Below are positions 1 through 7,898 of a stretch of 13,329 nucleotides of DNA, in pieces (the stretch's first letter is position 1; every line of letters begins with the position of its first letter). Source of the DNA: Gammaproteobacteria bacterium (GTDB taxonomy: Bacteria; Pseudomonadota; Gammaproteobacteria; Xanthomonadales; Xanthomonadaceae); assembly GCA_030431185.1 (NCBI GenBank), contig JAUIJO010000065.1, positions 1-13,329 of the forward strand, given 5' to 3'. The notes below the pieces were generated by a model that saw only the letters and a program-made list of their open reading frames with translations, did no database searches and had not been told where the DNA came from. The position numbers were made by a program, and so were the translations under genes.

Positions 1-1807
1 CGTCGTAGTACTCCAGGCGCAGCGCGTAGGCACGGCCGGCCTCCAGGTCGAGCTCGACCCCGTCGGCACGCAGCCGGTCGCTGCCGCTCCAGTGGTCGAG
101 CACGCGCTCGCCATCGACGTAGAGCCGGAAGCCGTCATCCGCCGCGGCTTCGATGCGGTACCGCCCGGACACCGGCGGCACCAGCTCGCCGCTCCAGCGG
201 ATGCTGAAGCCGTCGGCTGGAATCCCCTGGCCCGGCGCGGCCTCGCCGCGGGCAAGCAGGTTGTCGGTGGGCGAACCCCGGTCCCAGCGGAAGCCGACCT
301 GCGCGTCGGTGCGTACCAGCGCCGGCGTTCCGGACAGGTCGGGATTGCCGAAATACTCGCCGCGCAGGCCACGTTCGCCGGAGCCGGCTCCGGGTCGCAG
401 GTAGGCGGCTTCGATCAAGGGCGTGGCCGCCGGATCGTCGCGCCCTTCCACCAGGTCGACGCCACGCGCATACGAAACCTCGATGCCGGGCGCCGCGTCG
501 CGGATGCCCTGCAGCACGGTCACCGGGGCGGCCGGCGTGCCGTAGTAGTTGCCGAGCAGCGCCATCGTGTCGTCGGCGGTGGGGCCGATCACCGCGATGC
601 GCTCCAGGCTGCGCGACAGCGGCAGGATGCCGTCGTTCTTGAGCAGCACCATGGATTCGCGCGCGGCCTCCAGCGCCAGGGCGTCGTGCGCCGGGGCCTG
701 GTTCACCGAATACGGGATGCGTGCCCAGCGCACGCGCTCGGGCGGATCGAACATGCCCAGTCGCATGCGCGCCGTGAACAGGCGTGTCACCGCATCATCG
801 ATCGCGGCCTCGCTGACGAGTCCCTGGCGAACGGCCTCCGGCAGGGTCGCGTACTCTTCGCCGCATTCGAGTTCGGTGCCGTTGCGGACCGCCAGTGCCG
901 CCGCCTCCTCGCGGGTGGCGACGATCTCGTGGTGCTTCCAGACATCGACGATCGCCCAGCAGTCCGACACCACGTAACCCTTGAAGCCCCAGTCGCGTCG
1001 CAGTATGTCGCGCAACAGGAACGTGCTGGCGCTGGCCGACTCACCGTACACGCGGTTGTAGGCGCCCATCACGGCGTCCACCTCGCCTTCCTTGACCAGG
1101 GCCTCGAACGCGGGAAGGTAGGTGTCGTACAGGTCGCGCCGGGTCGGACGCGCATCGAAATGGTGGCGGTCGGCCTCCGGGCCGCTGTGCACGGCGAAGT
1201 GCTTGGCGGTGGCATCGAGCTTGCGGTACGTCGGGTCGTCGCCCTGCAGGCCGCGCACGAAGGCCACGCCCATGCGCGCGGTCAGGTAGGGGTCCTCGCC
1301 GTAGGTTTCCTGGCCTCGGCCCCAGCGGGGATCGCGGAAGATGTTGATGTTCGGCGACCAGAAGGTCAGGCCCTGGTAGCGGCCATGTTCGTCGTCGCGC
1401 AATGCCTGGTGGTGCTTCGCACGCGCCTCGTCGCTGATCGTCGTGGCCACCTGCCCCATCAGCGGCACGTCGAAGGTGGCCGCCAGGCCGATGGCCTGCG
1501 GGAACACGGTCGCCTGGCCCGCGCGCGCCACGCCGTGCAGGGCTTCGTTCCACCAGTCGTAGGCGGGCACGCCGAGGCGGTCGATGGCGGGCGCGGCGTT
1601 CTGCATCTGCGAAGCCTTCTCCTCCAGCGTCATCTCCGCCACCAGCGCCGCCGCGCGCGCGTGGAAATCGAGGGAGGTGTCCAGCCAGGGCCGGGGTTCG
1701 GTGGACTGTGCGGACGCCGGGGCGATGGCGAACGCCCACCACGCGATCGCGGGCAGGCACGCGGCCAGGCGGAGGCGTCCAGTGGATCTGCGGGTCACGG
1801 TCTGCAT
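1..1807 (-). CDS. GH3 beta-xylosidase/beta-glucosidase with PA14 insert, exported (3' end missing)
   Basis: Glycoside hydrolase family 3 enzyme, probably removing xylose or glucose from the non-reducing end of oligosaccharides in the periplasm. The frame is open from an ATG at 1807 to the window edge (602 codons visible). Residues 1-33 form a signal peptide (TRR n-region, hydrophobic core, cleavage after ASA). The GH3 N-terminal barrel covers about 40-340 and includes a KHFAVHSGPE substrate-binding segment. The nucleophile is D282 in VVSDCWAI. The GH3 C-terminal domain begins near 380 and is interrupted from about residue 478 by a PA14 domain (GEYFGNPDLSG, then DDGFRLYVDGE). The acid/base glutamate and the end of the protein are outside the window. 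A GAGGAG ribosome site (1814-1819) sits 6 bases before the ATG and overlaps the GH43 stop codon, so this is the fourth gene of the operon. Xylosidase rather than glucosidase activity is inferred from neighbours; PA14-containing GH3 enzymes include both. Confidence 0.93.
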   Translation of the reverse strand, partial: MQTVTRRSTGRLRLAACLPAIAWWAFAIAPASAQSTEPRPWLDTSLDFHARAAALVAEMTLEEKASQMQNAAPAIDRLGVPAYDWWNEALHGVARAGQATVFPQAIGLAATFDVPLMGQVATTISDEARAKHHQALRDDEHGRYQGLTFWSPNINIFRDPRWGRGQETYGEDPYLTARMGVAFVRGLQGDDPTYRKLDATAKHFAVHSGPEADRHHFDARPTRRDLYDTYLPAFEALVKEGEVDAVMGAYNRVYGESASASTFLLRDILRRDWGFKGYVVSDCWAIVDVWKHHEIVATREEAAALAVRNGTELECGEEYATLPEAVRQGLVSEAAIDDAVTRLFTARMRLGMFDPPERVRWARIPYSVNQAPAHDALALEAARESMVLLKNDGILPLSRSLERIAVIGPTADDTMALLGNYYGTPAAPVTVLQGIRDAAPGIEVSYARGVDLVEGRDDPAATPLIEAAYLRPGAGSGERGLRGEYFGNPDLSGTPALVRTDAQVGFRWDRGSPTDNLLARGEAAPGQGIPADGFSIRWSGELVPPVSGRYRIEAAADDGFRLYVDGERVLDHWSGSDRLRADGVELDLEAGRAYALRLEYYD

Positions 1808-1817
1808 GCTGCTCTCC

Positions 1818-3602
1818 TCAATGATCGCGTTCGTCGCGCGCGAAGGGACCGAGCAATGCGCCCACGAACCCCCCTGCACGGTCGGTGCTCAAGACGGTGC
1901 CGTCGACGTCGCGTGCCAGCGATCGCCAGCCCTGGCCGTCGCCCGTGTCGAAATCGAAGGCGTAGGCCCCTTCGTCGCCTTCGATCCTCAACACCAGGCC
2001 CTCGTCGCCCAACGCCACGGTGCGCGTGGCGAGCGTGCGGGTGGCGTCGCCGCCGTCGCGGACCTCGAGGAACACCTCCACACTGCCCTCGCCGCGCCGG
2101 CGCGCGCCCAGGAAGTACCAGTAGGCTTCGCTCTGGAAAGCGGCCATGCCGGCCGCGACGCCCGGCGCCGGCATCGACATCCGGGTGCTCGCGTCGAAGC
2201 GCAGGTGCTGCTGGCGACGGCCCAGGAACGCGGGGTTGCGAAGGGTCTCCAGGCCTTCGGCCAGGGGATGGATCGCCAACGCGCCCGGCCGCGACGCCAG
2301 GTCGGCCCAGGCATGCCGCGGTACGCGGATGCGCAGCCATTCCGCGCCGATCGCGTCGCCGTCGAACTCGTCGCGCCAGGTGAAGTTGCCCGTGGAGGGC
2401 GCCTGCTCCGCGTCGCCCTGCATCCATGAGGGCGCGCGGGCGAGATAGGGAATGGTCTGCCCCGCCGGCAGGATCACCGGCCAGCCGTCGCGCCATTCCA
2501 CGGGCAGCAGGTAGGTCTCCCGACCGGTGTTGTAGTGGCGCACCTGGTAGTTGCGGCTGGCCAGGAACACCGCCCACCAGCTGCCGTCCGGTCCCTCGAC
2601 CATGTCGGCATGGCCGGCGTTGGTGATGGGCAGCGCGCGACCCGGCGGCAGGTCGCGCTGGGTGAGGATCGGATTGCCCGCGTAGGGTTCGTACGGGCCC
2701 CACACGTCGCGACTGCGGAGCACCACCTGCGAATGCTGCGGCCCGGTGCCGCCCTCGGCGTCGGACAGGTAGTACCAGCCTTCGCGCTTGTAGATGTGCG
2801 GACCTTCGATCCAGATGGGGTTCTTCTCCGGCTCCACGCCGCCGTCGATGAGCACCTTGCGTGGACCGACCGGTTGCATCGTCGCGAGGTCGAACGCCTG
2901 CATCCAGATCGCGCGATGACCGTCGTATCGCGGCGCGCCCACCGGCTCGTCGTTGTTGAGCAGGTAGACCTGGCCATCCGTGTCGAAGAACAGGGAAGGA
3001 TCGATGCCGCCGACACCGGGCAGCCAGTGCGGGTCCGACCAGGGGCCCGCGGGATCGCGGGCGGTGGCGATGAAGTTGCCGCCGCTGTCGGTCGCCGTGG
3101 TGACCACGTAGAAGACACCGTCGTGGAATTCGATGGCCGGCGCGAAGATGCCACGCGACACGCCGAGGCCGTCGAAGTCGAGCTGGGTCGGCCGGTCGAT
3201 GACGTTGCCGATCTGCGTCCAGTGCACCAGGTCCGTGCTTTCGAACACCGGGATGCCGGGGAAGTAGGTGAAGCTGGAGTTGACCAGGTAGTACTTGCCG
3301 TTCGCGCGGGTGATGCTGGGATCGGCATGGAAGCCCGCCAGCACCGGGTTCCGGTAGTGTCCGGGCGGCAGCGGCGCCTCGAATGCCTCATCGCGACCGC
3401 GGTACTGGAACCAGTCGAAATAGACCGGCGGGGGAGCGTCCTGGCCAGGAGCGGGGCGCGCCGACGAGGCGTCAACGGGCGTGCCCGTCCATGCCGGGGA
3501 CGCTGGCGACGCCAGCAGGCAGGTGGCGAACACGCAGGCCATCCAGGCGCAGGCGGCCGTTCGCGATCGGGACCGGACATCGGGACGGGACTGCAGGTTC
3601 AT
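1818..3602 (-). CDS. GH43 beta-xylosidase/alpha-L-arabinofuranosidase, exported
   Basis: Predicted 594-residue inverting glycosidase acting on xylo- or arabinoxylo-oligosaccharides. The N-terminus (1 to about 37) is an Arg-containing n-region plus hydrophobic core (ACVFATCLLASPASPA), an export signal without a convincing lipobox. The five-bladed propeller spans about 80-395 with the three expected acids: base D94 (FHADPSI), pKa modulator D201 (GGIDPSLFFD) and general acid E266 (WIEGPHIY). H331 in the NAGHADMVEG segment matches the usual metal-binding histidine. Residues about 405-594 (from FTWRDEFDG) resemble the concanavalin-like C-terminal domain of GH43 beta-xylosidases. The start is the ATG at 3602, which overlaps the upstream esterase stop as ATGA. 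The frame stays open far upstream to 4955, but that stretch is the antisense-like shadow of the esterase. Xylosidase versus arabinofuranosidase cannot be decided from sequence alone. Confidence 0.94.
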   Translation of the reverse strand: MNLQSRPDVRSRSRTAACAWMACVFATCLLASPASPAWTGTPVDASSARPAPGQDAPPPVYFDWFQYRGRDEAFEAPLPPGHYRNPVLAGFHADPSITRANGKYYLVNSSFTYFPGIPVFESTDLVHWTQIGNVIDRPTQLDFDGLGVSRGIFAPAIEFHDGVFYVVTTATDSGGNFIATARDPAGPWSDPHWLPGVGGIDPSLFFDTDGQVYLLNNDEPVGAPRYDGHRAIWMQAFDLATMQPVGPRKVLIDGGVEPEKNPIWIEGPHIYKREGWYYLSDAEGGTGPQHSQVVLRSRDVWGPYEPYAGNPILTQRDLPPGRALPITNAGHADMVEGPDGSWWAVFLASRNYQVRHYNTGRETYLLPVEWRDGWPVILPAGQTIPYLARAPSWMQGDAEQAPSTGNFTWRDEFDGDAIGAEWLRIRVPRHAWADLASRPGALAIHPLAEGLETLRNPAFLGRRQQHLRFDASTRMSMPAPGVAAGMAAFQSEAYWYFLGARRRGEGSVEVFLEVRDGGDATRTLATRTVALGDEGLVLRIEGDEGAYAFDFDTGDGQGWRSLARDVDGTVLSTDRAGGFVGALLGPFARDERDH

Positions 3603-5596
3603 CGCGGGACCTCGGCGGAGCTGACGGGGAGTTCGAAGGGACCGGCGGGCAGTCCGGAGCTGTCGTGCAGGGTGCAGACCGGGCCATCGGCCCAGCAGTA
3701 ACGGACGCGTCGCGGGGCCTCTTCGAGCGATGCATCGAGCAGCACCCGGTCGCCCGCGAGGGTCGCCCGTGCGTAATGACAGGGCGCTCCCGCCGCACCG
3801 CAGAGCTCGAACCCGATCGGCGTGTCGGCGCTCTTGGCGGCGAGCCCTCCGGTGACGCCGTCGAACGCGACCGCCACCCCGCCCGGCACGCGCCAGGCCG
3901 CGCGGGCGACCGGGCCGGAGGGCGACGGCATGCGCTCGCCATACACGACATGCCGGGCGACGCGCGCCAGGCGGCGGCCCAACTCCTGTTTGTTCGGGGG
4001 GTGGATGTCGTAGGGGTCGCCGATGTCGATGGCGACGGCCAGTCCCGACGCGGTGTCGTCGGCGACCACGCGTCGTTGCGCTTCGCGGACCTCGGCCCAC
4101 CCGCTTTCGCCGGGGGTCACGGGCGGCATGCCATAGCCGGCGAGTTGCACGACGAGGAACGGCAGGGCGTCGCCGAAGCGCGCCCGCCAGTCGGCGCGCA
4201 AGGCACGCAGCCGTGTCGCGTATGCGGCACCATCGCCGGTGTTGGACTCGCCCTGGTACCACAGCACCCCTCGCAGGCCGAGGCGGCCCAGCGGCGCGAT
4301 CATGCCGTTGTAGAGGGTCGCCAGTCCGTTGGCCGCCTGCCAGGGCGCACTCGGTGGCGCGGCCCCGCCCGGCGCGGGGCGGTAGCGCCAGGGCGCATCG
4401 AGGATCACCCGGCTGCCATCGTCCAGGCGCAGGGCGTGCGCGGACGCCGGCCCTGCCAGTCCGCCGTCGCGATAGGTGTCGAGCACGTTGATGGCGACGG
4501 TGTTGGCGCCCGCCTTCAACAGGCCGGGCGGAAGCGGATAGCGGCGCGCGCTGCCGGGACCGTAACGGCTGCCGACCGCCACCCCGTTGACCCAGGTCAT
4601 GTCCGTCTCGTCGATGGCCCCCAGCTCCAGGACCGCTGGCCGGGCGGCCTGGGCCGCGGTCAGGGTGACCTGCGTGCGATACCACAGCATGCCATCGTAG
4701 GCCGCCAGTGCCGGCACGCCCCAGCGCTCCCATGCGCCCAGTTCCGCCGGGGCGACGCGCCAGTCCGCAGCCAGCGGCGCGTCCGGGCGCCAGGGTGCAT
4801 CGTCGGGCGGTACACCGTCCCGCGACCGCCACCAGCGCTCCCACGACGGGCCCCAGCGCGCGAGCGCGGCGCTCGGGTCGGTGGCGTGCAGTGCGAGCAC
4901 GTCGAGGGCTTCGTCCTGGTCGCCCCCTGCCCTCAGGGCTTCGGCGCTTGTCCACGACTCGATCCTGGAACCGCCCCAGGCCGCCTGGACCAGGCCCATC
5001 GGGACGTCGACCGTCTTCTGCAGCTCACGCGCGAAGTAGAAGCAGGCCGCGGAGAACTCCCGGGCCGAGTCCGGGGAGGCGACCTCCCAGCGCGGCTCGC
5101 CCTCGAAGCCCGGGGCGGGCAGGTCGGCTGCCGCCTTGGGCACCATGAACAAGCGGATCCGCGGATGCGCCGCGGACGCGATCTCGCTGCTGGCGTCGAG
5201 CGCGCGCCAGAGCGGAAGCTCCATGTTGGACTGGCCCGAACACAGCCAGACGTCACCTACCTGGACGTCGTGCAGCACCTGCCGGCTCGCGCCTGCCTCG
5301 ACCGCCAGTTCGTACGGCCCGCCCGCCGCCTGCGGGGGCAGCGTCGCTTCCCAGCGGCCGTCGCCGTCGGCACGCACCCGGGTCGTCCGGCCGGCGAGCG
5401 AGACCGCCACCTGCTCGCCCTGCGGCGCTTGGCCCCACAGCCGGATCGGCCTGTCCCGCTGCAGGACGGCATGGTCCTGGAACACCGGATGCACGAGGCG
5501 TGCCTCGCCGGCATGGACGTTGGCGATGGACGCCCCGAGCGCGAGCGCGACAAACGCAATGCGGGCCATGGCCCTCACGGACCTCATCGTTCTCAT
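3599..5596 (-). CDS. SASA-family carbohydrate esterase (probable acetyl-xylan/xylo-oligosaccharide esterase), exported
   Basis: Predicted 665-residue serine esterase of the sialate O-acetylesterase (SASA) family. Seen in sequence: signal peptide 1-29 (MARIAFVALALG core, cleavage after HA), catalytic serine S123 in CSGQSNMELPL, the YQGESN block at 447-452, and the Asp/His block D530-I-H532 in DPYDIHPPNK. Between about residues 290 and 400 there is a beta-sandwich insertion (LWYRTQVTLTA, later INVLDTYRDGG) like the galactose-binding domain inserted in many members. Given its position between a glucuronidase and a xylosidase, the likely substrate is acetyl groups on xylo-oligosaccharides; sialic acid is unlikely here. 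That is inference from context. The start is the ATG at 5596, overlapping the GH67 stop as ATGA, with GGGAGA about 8 bases upstream. Other possible starts are the ATG codons at 5587 and 5569, the latter just before the hydrophobic core. Confidence 0.9.
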   Translation of the reverse strand: MRTMRSVRAMARIAFVALALGASIANVHAGEARLVHPVFQDHAVLQRDRPIRLWGQAPQGEQVAVSLAGRTTRVRADGDGRWEATLPPQAAGGPYELAVEAGASRQVLHDVQVGDVWLCSGQSNMELPLWRALDASSEIASAAHPRIRLFMVPKAAADLPAPGFEGEPRWEVASPDSAREFSAACFYFARELQKTVDVPMGLVQAAWGGSRIESWTSAEALRAGGDQDEALDVLALHATDPSAALARWGPSWERWWRSRDGVPPDDAPWRPDAPLAADWRVAPAELGAWERWGVPALAAYDGMLWYRTQVTLTAAQAARPAVLELGAIDETDMTWVNGVAVGSRYGPGSARRYPLPPGLLKAGANTVAINVLDTYRDGGLAGPASAHALRLDDGSRVILDAPWRYRPAPGGAAPPSAPWQAANGLATLYNGMIAPLGRLGLRGVLWYQGESNTGDGAAYATRLRALRADWRARFGDALPFLVVQLAGYGMPPVTPGESGWAEVREAQRRVVADDTASGLAVAIDIGDPYDIHPPNKQELGRRLARVARHVVYGERMPSPSGPVARAAWRVPGGVAVAFDGVTGGLAAKSADTPIGFELCGAAGAPCHYARATLAGDRVLLDASLEEAPRRVRYCWADGPVCTLHDSSGLPAGPFELPVSSAEVPR

Positions 5597-7794
5597 CGGC
5601 CGTCTCCCGGGGCATACGGAAACCGCAGGCCCTCGTAGTACGCCAAGGGGTGCGGCGGCGCGGCTTCGCCGGCGGGCAGGGGCAGGCCGGACATCGACTG
5701 GAAGTAGGCCACGCTGGCATCGCGCCACCACTGGGCTTCGTCGTGCTGGATGCGCAGGAACGCGGCGACCTGGCGATGCCGCGGGGCGTCGATCCTGTCT
5801 TCAAGCGCATCCCAGCTGCGCTGCATCCGCTCGACGTAGCGCACGCCCCGTCCGTAACGCTGCACCAGTGCGTTCCACAAGGTGTCGCCGGAGCGCATGC
5901 GGTGGTCCCAGGGCACGTGGTGGAACCACAGCAACAGGTCCTCCGGCACGCGCGAAAGGTCCCCGAACTCCCTCGCCACCGCGGGTGCGTACTGGCCCAC
6001 GGCATTGCTGCCGCTCGCCGTGCGATCGAAGCCGATGCCATCGCGGTCGGCGCGGTGGTAGTAAATCGAGGTCCAGTCCGCGCGCGGTCCGCCGTCGACC
6101 CAGGGGCCCGGGCCGTAGTGGTGCCCGCGCGCCATGAGGTGATGCAGGCCGAGCGGCGTCATGTAGTCCACGGCCGCCTGGCGCGAGCCCATCATCATCG
6201 CCACGATGGGCCCCACCACCGCCGGATCGGGCGAGAACGTCATCGCGACCCAGTCGCGCGCGATGTCGGCGGCGGACTGGTCGGGATTCCATGCGAGGCG
6301 GCCGAACGCGTACCAGTTCGCCTGGTCGAAATGCGATCCGCTCCACGTGCGGCCGGCCCCCACGTTGGCCACGCCGGCGATGCCGGTCAGCGCATGGCCA
6401 TGCAGGGTGCCGTCCACGACCCGGGCCACCGTCGAACCGGGGCCGCGCGCGCGCGTGTCGGCACGCAGCACTTCTTCGTACAGCGGCCCCAGGTACACGA
6501 GGTGGGTCGCGAAACCCAGGTACTCCTTGGTGATCTGGAACTCCATCATCAACGGCGTGCGCGGCATGGCGCCGAACAGGGGATGGAAGGGTTCCCGCGG
6601 CTGGAAGTCGATGGGCCCGTTCTTCACCTGCAGCAGCACGTTGGGCCGGAAGGCGCCGTCCAGGCCGACGAACTCGCGATAGGCCTGGGTCGCGCGGTCC
6701 CCCGGAGCTTCGTGCGAGTAGACGAAGGCGCGCCACATGACGATGCCGCCGTGAGGGGCAAGCGCGTCGGCCAGCATGTTCGCGCCATCGGCATGCGAGC
6801 GCCCGTAGTCCTGCGGGCCCGGTTGGCCCTCGGAATTGGCCTTGACCAGGAAGCCGCCGAAATCCGGGACCCGCCGGTATATCGCGTCCGCCTTGTCGCG
6901 CCACCATTGCCGCACCGCCGGCTCGAGCGGATCGGCCGTCGCCAGCCCGCCGAGCTCCATCGGTGCGCTGAAGCGTGCGCTCAGGTAGACCCGGATCCCG
7001 TACGGCCGGAACACGTCCGCCAGTGCCGCTGTCTTCTCCAGGTACATCGGCGACAGGCTCAGGGCGTCCGCGTTGACGTTGTTGAGCACGCTGCCATTGA
7101 TGCCCAGCGAGGCATTGGCGCGCGCATAGTCGGTGTAGCGCGGGTCCTTCCAGTCGGGCAGCGTGTGCCAGTCCCACAGCGAAGCGCCGGCATAGCCGCG
7201 CTCCACGTACCCGTCCAGGTTGTCCCAGTGGTCCAGGACGCGATGCTGCACGCGCGGCGACTCGCGGACATCGAGGCCGTCGAGGGACGCGCCCGTCTGC
7301 ACCAGGCGCAACAGGTGGAAGACGCCGTAGAGCACGCCGATGTCGCTGCGCGCCGCGACCACGGTGAGCACGCGTCCGCCGACGTGCCGGCGCTGCAGCA
7401 GGTAGCCTTCACCGCCGAGCGATGCCAGCGCTCCCTCCATCTCCGCCACCACGGGGTTCGAGTCGGGCGTTCCCAGCACGAGGGCATCCCCGTCGAACGC
7501 GTTCGAATGCAGGCGCGGCGCGACACCGAGCATGCCCGACAGCCCCCGTTGCAGCTCCTCGCGCGCGGCGCGCTGCGTCGCGGTGGCGTCGGGCGCGACC
7601 ACGTCGCCGAGCTGCCCGCGGTAGGACGTCGCCACCGATGCCTCCAGCGGCGCATGGCGCAGCCAGAGCGCATACCCGTCCTCCGCGTGCGCCACGCCGG
7701 CAACGGCGAGCAGCGCGAGCAGGACCCTCCCTGCCCATCGCCGGGACAGGCGTCGCTCGCCCCGACGTAAAGTTAGCGGTAACATCCGGCGCAT
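5593..7794 (-). CDS. agu67A: GH67 alpha-glucuronidase, exported
   Basis: Removes (4-O-methyl-)glucuronic acid from the non-reducing-end xylose of aldouronic acids released from glucuronoxylan. With the start at 7794 it is 733 residues, the usual GH67 length. Domains: N-terminal beta domain about 40-170, catalytic barrel about 180-500, helical C-terminal domain to the end. Catalytic acids, placed by family spacing: general acid E322 (KANSEGQPGPQ), general base pair D396 (GPIDFQPREP) and E424 (QITKEYLG). The hydrophobic signal core is GRVLLALLAVAGVAHA, about residues 22-37. The start is uncertain. The frame is open to 7845, with ATGs at 7845, 7827, 7824, 7794 and 7785 and no good ribosome site before any. 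The operator at 7771-7784 lies inside the reading frame, and the n-region is unusually long and Arg-rich. First gene of the four-gene operon, divergent from xylR. Confidence 0.95.
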   Translation of the reverse strand: MRRMLPLTLRRGERRLSRRWAGRVLLALLAVAGVAHAEDGYALWLRHAPLEASVATSYRGQLGDVVAPDATATQRAAREELQRGLSGMLGVAPRLHSNAFDGDALVLGTPDSNPVVAEMEGALASLGGEGYLLQRRHVGGRVLTVVAARSDIGVLYGVFHLLRLVQTGASLDGLDVRESPRVQHRVLDHWDNLDGYVERGYAGASLWDWHTLPDWKDPRYTDYARANASLGINGSVLNNVNADALSLSPMYLEKTAALADVFRPYGIRVYLSARFSAPMELGGLATADPLEPAVRQWWRDKADAIYRRVPDFGGFLVKANSEGQPGPQDYGRSHADGANMLADALAPHGGIVMWRAFVYSHEAPGDRATQAYREFVGLDGAFRPNVLLQVKNGPIDFQPREPFHPLFGAMPRTPLMMEFQITKEYLGFATHLVYLGPLYEEVLRADTRARGPGSTVARVVDGTLHGHALTGIAGVANVGAGRTWSGSHFDQANWYAFGRLAWNPDQSAADIARDWVAMTFSPDPAVVGPIVAMMMGSRQAAVDYMTPLGLHHLMARGHHYGPGPWVDGGPRADWTSIYYHRADRDGIGFDRTASGSNAVGQYAPAVAREFGDLSRVPEDLLLWFHHVPWDHRMRSGDTLWNALVQRYGRGVRYVERMQRSWDALEDRIDAPRHRQVAAFLRIQHDEAQWWRDASVAYFQSMSGLPLPAGEAAPPHPLAYYEGLRFPYAPGDGR
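7771..7784 (-). promoter_or_regulatory. LacI-family operator (xyl-box) at the GH67 start
   Basis: On the minus strand it reads TGTTACCGCTAACT, with GTTA and TAAC as perfectly inverted outer arms around a CG centre, as for LacI-family sites. It matches 12 of 14 bases of the site upstream of xylB, and both continue into TT. It resembles the xyl-box described for xylan genes of Xanthomonas (TGGTAGCGCTAACA, from memory). The site overlaps the possible ATG at 7785. Control of GH67 by the adjacent XylR-like repressor is inference. Confidence 0.72.
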
Positions 7795-7898
7795 GGGCGG
7801 CCGGGGTAGCGCCACGTGTTCCATCATCCCCCCCGGGACCCACATGGCGGCAGCCTGTCGTGCAGCGGCGCCGTCGTGATTGAAGAAGGAAACAGGCG
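7795..7898. promoter_or_regulatory. Divergent control region between GH67 and xylR
   Basis: This 104-base gap must carry most of the signals for xylR and probably part of the GH67 promoter. I could not identify convincing -35/-10 pairs on either strand. It contains a run of seven C (seven G on the GH67 strand) near 7829-7835, and a weak operator-like sequence GGGTAGCGCCA from 7804. Depending on the true GH67 start, its left part could be coding. Confidence 0.45.
7883..7890 (+). promoter_or_regulatory. Ribosome binding site deciding the TTG start of xylR
   Basis: AAGAAGGA lies 8 bases before the TTG at 7899. An in-frame TGA at 7881-7883 closes the frame upstream, so this site and the TTG define the start. 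Confidence 0.75.

Noticed and set aside
1372..1385. Operator-like TGGTAGCG within GH3
   Set aside because: Only the left half matches and it lies inside a coding region; similar partial matches (for example GTAGCGCT near 9106 in xylA) come from codon use.
92..2383. Long plus-strand frame of 763 codons opposite GH3 and GH43
   Set aside because: It lies antisense to two well-supported enzymes, is rich in Arg, Gly, Ala and His, and shows no domain. In DNA this GC-rich such open antisense frames are expected. The same applies to the long plus-strand frames at 2535-5638, 5500-7770, 9038-10513 and 10420-12834.
3603..4955. Upstream extension of the GH43 frame to 4955, giving an apparent 1045-residue protein
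   Set aside because: The extra 450 residues overlap the SASA esterase in another frame and are Arg/Pro/Gly-rich without motifs. The signal peptide and ATGA overlap place the start at 3602.
5597..5731. Upstream extension of the SASA esterase to 5731
   Set aside because: The added residues lie inside the GH67 gene and precede a clear signal peptide; the ATG at 5596 overlaps the GH67 stop and has a ribosome site.
7804..7817. Possible second XylR operator (GGGTAGCGCCACGT), 33 bases from the first
   Set aside because: Only 10 of 14 bases match, and the same GGTAGCGCCA occurs inside the esterase gene at 4381-4390, so it may be chance. The spacing of about three helical turns keeps it worth testing but not calling.
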